This document shows, piece by piece, positions 6,789 to 13,764 of a DNA stretch of 19,981 nucleotides. The translations under genes were made by a program, and so were the position numbers. This stretch comes from Bacillota bacterium (GTDB taxonomy: Bacteria > Bacillota > DTU030): NCBI GenBank assembly GCA_012842325.1, contig DUTA01000045.1:1-19981 (forward strand), read 5' to 3'. The number at the start of each line of letters is the position of its first letter. Positions within the stretch are counted from its first letter, which is position 1. Below the pieces are notes generated by a model, which saw nothing but the letters and a program-made list of their open reading frames with translations, had not been told where the DNA came from and did not search any database.

Positions 6789-9160
6789 TGCTGTGGCGGA
6801 AACTGATCCGGGACATCTGGAATAATAAGGGTTCCTATTTTGCCTGCCTGGTCATTGTCTGCATCGGTTTGGTGGCCTTTACCACCTTTTCCATTGTCAC
6901 CGACAATTTGAGCCGGGCCCTGGAGACCTTCTACCGGGAACAGAACTTTGCCCACGGTTTTGTGGAACTGGTATCCATGCCGGAAAGCAACGTCCAGAGG
7001 CTGGCCCGGATTGAAGGAATCAAGGATATTAACGGCCGGCTGGTCAAGGATGTGCGGGTAAACACACCCCCGGAGGAGGAGAGCGTTTACCTGCGCCTGG
7101 TCTCCCTGGATCTGTCCGCACCCCGGGTGGTCAACGATGCGAGACTATTGGCAGGAAAAGAACTGATTCCCGGCTCTTTGGCTGTCTGGCTGGACAATGA
7201 ATTCTTTACCGCCAATAATCTGGAGCTGGGGGACAGCTTGGAAATAATTGCCGGCGGCAGGGTCAGGGAAATAACCATTGCCGGGGTGGCCATGAGCCCG
7301 GAGTTTACCTACTACTTGCCTGCAGAGGCAGATTTGTTTCCCAAACCGGAGCAGTACGGCATCGCCTTCCTCCCCCTGGCCGATATGGCCCTTGTCTTCC
7401 CTGAACTGGAGGGCCGGGTGAACCAGGTGGTCTTTACCCTGGCGGAAGATGCCCGGTACGAAGAGGTCCGGGACCGCTTGCTACCAGAATTGGAGCCCTA
7501 CGGCCTCATCAGGATTTACCCCCGGGACGACCAGCTGAGTCATTTAATGCTTACGGAAGAGATCAATGGCCTCAAAGGGATAGCCAAAGCCTTCCCCTTC
7601 ATGTTCTTGAGCATAGCGGCCGTTATCCTCTACATCATGCTCAAAAGGCTGATTGAACAGCAGCGGGGGCAGATCGGCATCCTCAAGGCCCTGGGCTACA
7701 CCAACAGGGAGATTGTCCTTCATTATATGTCCTACCCCCTGGCCGCCGGCATCCTGGGCGGCCTGGCAGGGGGCCTGGCCGGTATCGGGGCCGCCGTTCC
7801 CTTTACCGAGCTGCTGCTGTTGTTTTTTAAAGTGCCGGAGGTGCCCGGTGTCTTTCCCTTTTCCTACTTCTTCCAGGGGCTCCTCATAGCGGTAACCATC
7901 TTCCTCATTGCCGGCTACAGCGGGTCCAGGCTTGCCCTGGCCTTAAACCCCGCCGAGGCCATGCGGCCGCCGGCACCGGTGCTGGGGAAAAAGTTCTTTT
8001 TGGAAAACCTGCCCTTCTTCCATGCCCTCCTCACCATGCAGGGGAAGATGGCCGTGCGCAACATCACCCGGAACCCGGGCAGGAGCGCCTTTCTCTTTTT
8101 GGGGATCATGCTCAGCTGTGCCCTGGTGGCCGTCACCTGGTCTTTCCAGGATATGGTGGATAAGCTGGCCTTCTACCAGTACGAGGAAGTCGAGGCCTAT
8201 GATGCCAGGATCACCCTGGCCAGGCCCGCCGCCAGTGAACCTGTGGTGCGGGAAGTGGCGGGCCACAGGCAGGTGCGGTGGGCAGAACCCCTGGCCGAAA
8301 TCCCCGTCTCCCTCACCAACCGCTGGCGGGAGGAGGATATTGTACTGATAGGCCTTCCCCGGGGTAGCCAGCTCTACAAGGTGCTGGATGAAAAAGGGAG
8401 GAAGGTTCCCCTGCCCGCGGAGGGCATCATCCTCTCCCAGCGGCTGGCCGAGAAATTGGCCGTCACCCCCGGCGCCTCCATTGAACTGGCCAGCCCCTAT
8501 TTGCGGGGAGAGGAGAAGGGGGTACCCGTTGCCGTAGGCGGGATTATCCCCCAGTATCTGGGCATGAATGCCTACATGGAGATTTCCGCCCTCTCCCGCC
8601 TCCTGGGATATGAAGAACTGGCTACGGCCGTGCTTGTCAATGTGGCGGGCGAGGAGGCCATCGGTATCCTGCGGGATGACTACCTGGAAAGTGATCTGGT
8701 GGCCGGGGTGGACAGCCGGGAGGAGCGGATTCGCCAGGCCAGGGAAATGCTGGAATACTTCGGAATCGCCGTTTATTTCTACGTATTAATAGGGGTGGTC
8801 ATCGGCTTTGCCATTATCTACAGTTCCAGCTTTATCGTCCTGTCAGAACGAAGCTGGGAACTGGCCTCCCTGCGGGTGCTGGGGCTGACTCCCCAGGAGG
8901 TTTTTTCGGTAATTACCTTTGAGCAGTGGTTTATCAGCTTCTTTGCCATTTTGGCCGGCCTCCCCCTGGGGAAGGCCATCCTCCACGGCCTGGCGGCCCA
9001 GCTGGACACAGACATGTATTCGGTACCCACCACCCTGACACCCGACTGCCTCTTCGCCGGCGTGGTCATAACGGCCTTCTCCATCTGGGCGGCCCAGCGT
9101 TTTGCCTTGCGAAAGGTAAAGGAATTGAGCCTGGTGGAAGTGTTAAAGACCAGAGAGTAA
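6788..9160 (+). CDS. FtsX/MacB-type ABC transporter permease, two-module
   Basis: 790 residues from ATG 6788, which overlaps the ATPase stop; AGGTGG at 6775-6780 is the ribosome site. Predicted membrane segments: about 17-37, 268-286, 315-340, 362-380 and 433-452, then three near the C-terminus (around residues 667-688, 708-730 and 757-775). Large extracytoplasmic domains fill about 40-265 and 455-660. The first FtsX module contains the cytoplasmic loop GQIGILKALGYTNREI and ends with ALNPAEAMRPPAP, a common FtsX-permease signature; the second contains SWELASLRVLGLTPQEV and ends with LSLVEVLKTRE. This duplicated layout resembles lipoprotein-release, macrolide and peptide-efflux permeases that work by mechanotransmission. 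Substrate unknown. It is followed after 19 bases by the adaptor gene. Confidence 0.92.
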   Translation: MLWRKLIRDIWNNKGSYFACLVIVCIGLVAFTTFSIVTDNLSRALETFYREQNFAHGFVELVSMPESNVQRLARIEGIKDINGRLVKDVRVNTPPEEESVYLRLVSLDLSAPRVVNDARLLAGKELIPGSLAVWLDNEFFTANNLELGDSLEIIAGGRVREITIAGVAMSPEFTYYLPAEADLFPKPEQYGIAFLPLADMALVFPELEGRVNQVVFTLAEDARYEEVRDRLLPELEPYGLIRIYPRDDQLSHLMLTEEINGLKGIAKAFPFMFLSIAAVILYIMLKRLIEQQRGQIGILKALGYTNREIVLHYMSYPLAAGILGGLAGGLAGIGAAVPFTELLLLFFKVPEVPGVFPFSYFFQGLLIAVTIFLIAGYSGSRLALALNPAEAMRPPAPVLGKKFFLENLPFFHALLTMQGKMAVRNITRNPGRSAFLFLGIMLSCALVAVTWSFQDMVDKLAFYQYEEVEAYDARITLARPAASEPVVREVAGHRQVRWAEPLAEIPVSLTNRWREEDIVLIGLPRGSQLYKVLDEKGRKVPLPAEGIILSQRLAEKLAVTPGASIELASPYLRGEEKGVPVAVGGIIPQYLGMNAYMEISALSRLLGYEELATAVLVNVAGEEAIGILRDDYLESDLVAGVDSREERIRQAREMLEYFGIAVYFYVLIGVVIGFAIIYSSSFIVLSERSWELASLRVLGLTPQEVFSVITFEQWFISFFAILAGLPLGKAILHGLAAQLDTDMYSVPTTLTPDCLFAGVVITAFSIWAAQRFALRKVKELSLVEVLKTRE

Positions 9161-9179
9161 GGTAAGGGGGGAGATGAAG

Positions 9180-10307
9180 ATGAAGAAAAAATGGAGGATT
9201 ATCTTCGGTCTCATCGTGGTTGTAGCTGCCGCTGCCTTTATTTTCACCCAGCTGAGGCAGGCTCTGCCGGTGGCGGTGCAAAGGGTGGAAGCCAGGGAAT
9301 TTGTCCAGAGTTTTACGGAAGAAGGAGTGGTGGTGGCGGGCGAGGAACACACCATCTATTCCCTCGTTTCCGCCCCCATTGAGAGACTGCTGGTAGAAGA
9401 GGGGGAGCGGGTCCAGGCGGGCCAGCTGCTGGCTGTTTTGGACGCCAGGGAGCTGGACTTTGGCCTTGAGGAACTGGCCGCCCGCCTGGACGGTCTGGCG
9501 GTGGAGCTGGCCCAGGCCCGGGAAAACCTGGCGGCGGCCGAAAGGCATTACGAGCGGATCTCGCGCCTCTATAAAAGTGAGGTAGTGGCGGCTGTGGAAC
9601 TGGAAGAGGCGGAAAGGATGGTCAAAGGGGCCCAGGCGGCCGTGGCCGGCCTCGAGGCCCAGGAGCGGGCCCTCCTTTCTCAACAGGAACGGCTGCAAGG
9701 GCAAAGGAAAGATTACCGGATCTACGCCCCCATTGCCGGGGTGGTGACCCGGCTTACCGCCCGGGAAGGAAGCTTAGCCAGCCCCCAGACTCCCCTGCTG
9801 GCTCTTCTCAATGAGGAAGGGAAGCAGGTGGAGACCCGGGTCTTAACCCGGGATGTCCACCAGATCACAGAGGGGATGCCCGTCCAGCTGACCTTTAAGC
9901 TCCGGGACCAGGACATAGAATTCCCCGGCCAGGTGGTGGATATTGCCCCCTATGCGGAAGAAGCCTATTCCCCCCTGGGGTTGGCAGAGGAAAGGGTAAA
10001 GGTGACCATTGCCCCCCAATTCCCTGCGGAAGTGGAGATAAAGCCCGGCTACAAAGTGGATGTGGAGTTTATTACCCAGGTCATCCCCGGGGCCCTGGTG
10101 GTCCCCAAGACGGTCCTTTTCAGCGACGGCGGGGAAGATGCCCTCTTTGTGGTGGAAGAAGGCCGGGCCCAGGTGCGGCGGGTGACCACCGGGCCGGAAA
10201 CCAGGCGGGAAATAGTTATAACCTCTGGACTGGAGGAAGGGGATTTGGTCATCCTGGACCCCTGGCAGAGCGGCCTGGCAGAAGGGGTCCGGGTGTCCTG
10301 CCAATAG
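9180..10307 (+). CDS. HlyD/MacA-type membrane-fusion (adaptor) protein
   Basis: 375 residues. ATG 9180 is preferred over ATG 9174, because the ribosome site AAGGGGGG (9164-9171) is 8 bases from the former and only 2 from the latter. One N-terminal membrane anchor (about 6-24) leaves the rest outside the cell. Order: barrel-sandwich half (about 55-90, IERLLVEEGERVQAGQLLAVLD), alpha-helical hairpin with coiled-coil heptads (about 92-175), second half of the lipoyl-like domain (about 178-212, YAPIAGVVTRLTAREGSL), beta-barrel (about 215-300) and membrane-proximal domain to the end. It partners with the ATPase and FtsX permease in MacAB-like tripartite pumps; in a single-membrane cell it would extend through the wall. 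No outer-membrane partner is seen. It is the last gene of the operon. Confidence 0.92.
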   Translation: MKKKWRIIFGLIVVVAAAAFIFTQLRQALPVAVQRVEAREFVQSFTEEGVVVAGEEHTIYSLVSAPIERLLVEEGERVQAGQLLAVLDARELDFGLEELAARLDGLAVELAQARENLAAAERHYERISRLYKSEVVAAVELEEAERMVKGAQAAVAGLEAQERALLSQQERLQGQRKDYRIYAPIAGVVTRLTAREGSLASPQTPLLALLNEEGKQVETRVLTRDVHQITEGMPVQLTFKLRDQDIEFPGQVVDIAPYAEEAYSPLGLAEERVKVTIAPQFPAEVEIKPGYKVDVEFITQVIPGALVVPKTVLFSDGGEDALFVVEEGRAQVRRVTTGPETRREIVITSGLEEGDLVILDPWQSGLAEGVRVSCQ

Positions 10308-10411
10308 ACACTGCTTTTCCGCATCCAACATCAAGGGAACCCTTAAATCTCCCACCCGTAAGCTCCTCTCCGGGAGAGAAACTGCCAATTACAGTAAAGG
10401 AGGTTGTAAAA

Positions 10412-10924
10412 ATGAGTAAATGCTGTTGTTCTCCAAATAATTGCTGTGGGCAAAGGCTACCGAAAAAAGTGATTAATATCGACTTTCTGTACCTTGACAC
10501 AACGGTTTGCCGCCGATGCCAAGACACTGAAAAGGCTCTGGATGAAGCAGTTTCCACCGTTGCCACAGTACTAGGCGCTGCTGGATACGAGGTCAATGTG
10601 AACAAGGTGAACATCACAACAAAGGAGTTGGCTATCCAATATCAGTTCGTCAGCTCACCCACCATACGCGTAAATGGAAAAGATATTGCTGTTGAATTAA
10701 GGGAGGCAAACTGTGAAGATTGCGGAGAGCTCTGCGGTGATAGCGTTGATTGCCGCATATGGGTATATAACGGTGTCGAATACACAGCTCCCTCGAAGGA
10801 ACTGATTATAGACTCCATCCTGCGGGAAGTGTATGGCACCCAACACGAAGAGCCTGAACGAAAACCTTATCAGCTTCCCAAGAATCTTGAAACGTTTTTC
10901 TTGGCAAAAGCTCACAGAAATTAA
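10412..10924 (+). CDS. DUF2703 cysteine-rich thioredoxin-like protein
   Basis: 170 residues, ATG 10412 with AAAGGAGG (10396-10403). The N-terminus is cysteine-packed (MSKCCCSPNNCCG; C4-6, C11-12). It is followed by a strand and CxxC (VCRRC, C33/C36), then a thioredoxin-like region with SSPTIRVNG (81-89, the cis-Pro position). A third cluster is C101, C104, C108 and C114. I recognise this as the DUF2703 family, which I recall occurring beside metalloid-resistance genes; the biochemical role is not established. It likely forms an operon with the methyltransferase 82 bases downstream, which also has a cysteine-rich end. Both genes are A+T-richer than their surroundings: bases 10441-10500 have 25 G+C of 60, against 38 of 60 at 9421-9480. 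That suggests acquisition by transfer. Confidence 0.82.
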   Translation: MSKCCCSPNNCCGQRLPKKVINIDFLYLDTTVCRRCQDTEKALDEAVSTVATVLGAAGYEVNVNKVNITTKELAIQYQFVSSPTIRVNGKDIAVELREANCEDCGELCGDSVDCRIWVYNGVEYTAPSKELIIDSILREVYGTQHEEPERKPYQLPKNLETFFLAKAHRN

Positions 10925-11006
10925 GCAACTGTCCGTTGCCGTGGCATCTTCTCTGTTTGCACCTGATACGCCGGTGGCACTTGCATGTCGGAAGGAGGAG
11001 TGTATC

Positions 11007-11630
11007 GTGAACAGTAAAAAATACTTCGACGAAATCTCAAACGAATGGGATTCAATCCGGCAGTCATTTTTCTCCGATAGCATCCGCGAAATGGCGTGTG
11101 ATGTCGCACAAGTAAAAGCAGGTCAAACCGCAGTGGATATGGGAGCAGGAACTGGCTTTATCACGGAAGAACTCCTGAAAAGAGGCCTTCATGTCATTGC
11201 GATAGACCAATCAAAAGAAATGCTCGCTGTCTTGACGCGTAAGTACGGCTCCAGCAGCAATATCACCTGTATACAAGCAGATGCCTACATGATTCCCTTG
11301 GATAACGAAAGCGTGGATTTCGTTATGGCAAATATGTTTCTGCATCATGTCGAAGACCCGGGACGTGCAATTAAAGAAATGGCACGCATTTTAAAGCCCG
11401 GCGGAAAACTAATAATTACCGATTTGGACCAGCATGAACATGAGTTTTTGCGGACGGAGCAATATGACGTCTGGCTTGGTTTCGAGCGTCCTAAAGTCCA
11501 TGATTGGCTTGCAAATGCCAACCTGACTAGCATCAGGATTGAGGACCTAAATGAACAATGCTGCTGCGATTCCTGTGAATCCTGCGGCAGTGCCGCTATC
11601 AGTATTTTTATTGCTTCTGCTGTAAAATGA
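11007..11630 (+). CDS. class I SAM-dependent methyltransferase with Cys-rich C-terminus
   Basis: 207 residues from GTG 11007, with AAGGAGG (10992-10998) 8 bases upstream. The frame is open upstream to 10833, but that part overlaps the preceding gene in another phase and lacks a ribosome site. Motif I is VDMGAGTGF (43-51), the acidic residue after beta-2 is D67 (VIAIDQSKEML), followed by DFVMANMFLHHVEDP (104-118) and ILKPGGKLIITDLDQHEHEF (128-147). The last part resembles the methyltransferase half of ArsR-methyltransferase fusions (DLDxHxxE, VWLGF). The C-terminus has CCCDSCESC (185-193), a likely metal or metalloid ligand set. It lacks the look of canonical ArsM, so I do not call it arsenite methyltransferase. 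Substrate unknown; pairing with the DUF2703 gene suggests a thiophilic metal or metalloid. Confidence 0.85.
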   Translation: MNSKKYFDEISNEWDSIRQSFFSDSIREMACDVAQVKAGQTAVDMGAGTGFITEELLKRGLHVIAIDQSKEMLAVLTRKYGSSSNITCIQADAYMIPLDNESVDFVMANMFLHHVEDPGRAIKEMARILKPGGKLIITDLDQHEHEFLRTEQYDVWLGFERPKVHDWLANANLTSIRIEDLNEQCCCDSCESCGSAAISIFIASAVK

Positions 11631-11750
11631 GTAAAGAGTTTCATCCTTGAAATCGCTATGTGTTTTCATAGAGATAAATATCTTCTGTACAACAAACCAG
11701 CCTTTCATTTAACAGTGGCTAACAATGGCATAGCAAAAAGCCCAATAAGC

Positions 11751-11792
11751 AAGGAGGAGGATGTGGCCCCTGGGCCGCTCCTCCTCCTTTTT
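11751..11792. terminator. intrinsic terminator between convergent genes
   Basis: Arms AAGGAGGAGGA (11751-11761) and TCCTCCTCCTT (11779-11789) pair fully. An inner stem GGCCC/GGGCC (11765-11769 with 11772-11776) stacks above. A T-run follows on the plus strand (11788-11792), ending the methyltransferase transcript. On the minus strand a T-run comes only about 12 bases after the stem, so termination there is less sure. Confidence 0.75.
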
Positions 11793-11795
11793 ACT

Positions 11796-13355
11796 CTAGG
11801 CTTTGGTGTATTGGAAACCCCGGATCAGGACGATGGGGGTGCCGGCGTCGGCAGAGCCGGCCACCAGATCCGCCAGGGTCCCCAGAATGCTGGTGACGCT
11901 GCGGGGGGTCGTTCCCAGGCTTTCCTCGGCGGTTTTATCCCCCTTGTTGGCCAGGATCGCGGCAATTTCCTCCCGGGAGTAACCCTGCCTGTGGAGGGTA
12001 TCTACCTGGAGTTTCAGCTTGGTACCCGTCCTGAGGGCCGCCTGCCGCAGGCCCTGGCTTACCCCGATGGCCGGGTGGGGGTCGGCCAGTTCATAGATGC
12101 CGGTGTCAGGGTCTTTATAGGCCCCGTCCCCAAAGATCAAAACCTCAACGTTTTTGCCCGTTTTTTCCTTGATCCTTTGCTTAATCCGGTCGGCAGTGCC
12201 GGGGGCGTCTTCCGGCAGCAATTTTAGAATCCCCTTTTCCATATCGGAGATATTGGAACCGATGACCCCCCAGTAGCCGGGGCCGATATCCTGCAGGGTA
12301 ATAACGGGCACCAGGCGGCCAAAGGATTGGAAGAGTTCCCGGAGTTTTTCCCGCTCATGGACGGCGGCGATGCAGATCCCGTCTATATAACCGAAATCAT
12401 ATATTTTTAGAGGGTTGTTGGTGAAGATAACCTCACCCCGGGCCCCCGCCGCTGTAATCATCTCCAGGTAGAGTTCCCGGTAATCCATCTTGGTGATGGG
12501 GTGGGAGAAGCTCCTTTCCCCCAGTTCATTGGGGAAAATGACATCGGGTTCATAGTAGCTGGCCAGCTGGGGGCCGTAGTTCAGGACGACAGGCTCTACC
12601 CGGGGCTCGGCCAGGTACCGGTTGGCATCGACCAGGGTAATCCGCTTGAGTTCCAGGTTTACGGCCACAGCCAGGGCCTGCTCCGCCTCGGGGACATCCC
12701 GCTGTATCCCCACCGCCTTCCTGGCCGCCTTCTCCAGGTCTTCGAAGGTCACTTCGATGACGGCCAGTTTTCCTTCCGGGGTCCGGACGGTGAGGTCGGC
12801 AATGCCCTGGCCGGTAATCTTCCGGATACTGATGATGTTATAGCCCATTTCCTGCAATTTGAGGCCGGCAATGATTTCCCGGATGAGGACATTGAACTGG
12901 GGAGTGTTCCCCCGCGCCTCCCGCAAACTTTTCAGGGTCCGTTTCAGGCGAAAGCGGGTGGTGGAGTATTCTTCATCCATAACCTGGTTGCCCACTTCGT
13001 CGGCGGGAGTGGTCAATTGGACGATGACCTTGCCCCCTTCCGTTGCCAGGGCCAGAGCCTTCAAAATGAGGGCAAAACGGTTCCGGCTGACAATGGGACT
13101 GATGACCGCCAGGGTGCTGCCCCCTTTGAGGTTGAGTTTTTCCTTAATATCCTCGGCCAGCTCGGTACAGGTGACGTATTGATTCTGCGAACGGGCCACG
13201 ACGGCTTCGGTAACGCAGATGATATCGTTGTCGGCCACAACCGGGGCTACGGTATCGGCGGTGATTTCGGCTATGTCGTCATTGGGGAAGATCAGACCGG
13301 TTTTGAGGCCAATGGCCACGACTCCAACTCCCTGTGGTAGCACCAATTTGTCCAT
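11796..13355 (-). CDS. CofE-like protein (F420-0:L-glutamate ligase family) with a large internal insertion
   Basis: 519 residues. I prefer ATG 13355, 9 bases after GGAGAGG (13365-13371); ATG 13373 would have no spacing from its G-run. The N-terminal part (VGVVAIGLKTGLIFPNDDIAEI ... DNDIICVTEAVVARSQN, about 10-58) matches the CofE fold, which in methanogens and actinobacteria adds gamma-linked glutamates to F420-0 using GTP. SPIVSRNRFALILK (86-99) and PADEVGN (117-123), then GKNVEVLIFGDGAYKDP (400-416) and GTTPRSVTSILGTLADLV (482-499), belong to a CofE-like family I recall from anaerobes at roughly 400 residues. Residues about 135-280 look inserted. They contain a nuclease-like pattern (GQGIADLTV ... 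LAVIEVTF, 182-204). No F420 genes are nearby, so the real substrate is unknown. No signal peptide. Confidence 0.75.
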   Translation of the reverse strand: MDKLVLPQGVGVVAIGLKTGLIFPNDDIAEITADTVAPVVADNDIICVTEAVVARSQNQYVTCTELAEDIKEKLNLKGGSTLAVISPIVSRNRFALILKALALATEGGKVIVQLTTPADEVGNQVMDEEYSTTRFRLKRTLKSLREARGNTPQFNVLIREIIAGLKLQEMGYNIISIRKITGQGIADLTVRTPEGKLAVIEVTFEDLEKAARKAVGIQRDVPEAEQALAVAVNLELKRITLVDANRYLAEPRVEPVVLNYGPQLASYYEPDVIFPNELGERSFSHPITKMDYRELYLEMITAAGARGEVIFTNNPLKIYDFGYIDGICIAAVHEREKLRELFQSFGRLVPVITLQDIGPGYWGVIGSNISDMEKGILKLLPEDAPGTADRIKQRIKEKTGKNVEVLIFGDGAYKDPDTGIYELADPHPAIGVSQGLRQAALRTGTKLKLQVDTLHRQGYSREEIAAILANKGDKTAEESLGTTPRSVTSILGTLADLVAGSADAGTPIVLIRGFQYTKA

Positions 13356-13764
13356 GCAGATCATCCTCTCCATCCCCCCGACCCGGGTGAGGGCGGGGAA
13401 AAGTCTTGTTTCAGGTGGGTTCTCCCGGTTTAGTTTTACCCATTAAATTATAACACTACAGGGAAAATTAGTCTGCTGCCCGGAAAAACTATTGGCAATT
13501 CTTACGCCGGCTTTTTTTCTTCGCTTTAGTAATGGGCTGGCCCCTCGGTCCGGCGCCCACGGCTGCAGCACCCGCGGAAAAAATGCATATTTCAGATTAT
13601 AACTTTATTTCCGGGCGGAGAAGGGATTGTTAATACTTTGTCGAATTAGCTTCTCGAATTACCGTAGTACTATTTAAATTGGCGCAAAGGAGGGATGTGG
13701 GGGGAACCATCAGCCGAAACAGGAGATACTGGATAAACTAGTACTTTAGAGGGAGGAAAAGGTT
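13356..13764. other. intergenic stretch between divergent genes
   Basis: These 409 bases separate the minus-strand CofE-like gene from the plus-strand FMN/FAD lipoprotein gene. They contain a minus-strand extended -10 promoter (13447-13475), a direct repeat TCGAATTA at 13641-13648 and 13654-13661, and the GGGAGG ribosome site (13751-13756) of the next gene. No gene is supported. Confidence 0.5.
13447..13475 (-). promoter_or_regulatory. candidate promoter of the CofE-like gene
   Basis: On the minus strand a perfect TATAAT (13452 to 13447) is preceded by TG one base away, making an extended -10. The -35 region (CAGACT, 13475-13470) is weak, which is tolerated with an extended -10. It is about 92 bases before the start codon. 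Confidence 0.5.

Noticed and set aside
10340..10382. Hairpins AAGGGAACCCTT and CTCTCCGGGAGAG after the adaptor gene
   Set aside because: Short stems without a T-run; not convincing as terminators.
10833..11006. N-terminal extension of the methyltransferase frame overlapping the DUF2703 gene
   Set aside because: It overlaps DUF2703 codons out of frame and adds nothing that looks like a methyltransferase; a strong AAGGAGG site sits before GTG 11007.
12501..13340. 279-codon plus-strand open frame
   Set aside because: Antisense shadow of the CofE-like gene, with no ribosome site and no motif.
13695..13736. Possible 13-codon leader peptide (ATG 13695)
   Set aside because: The AAAGGAGG is only about one base from the ATG, too close to work, and the peptide shows no attenuation feature.
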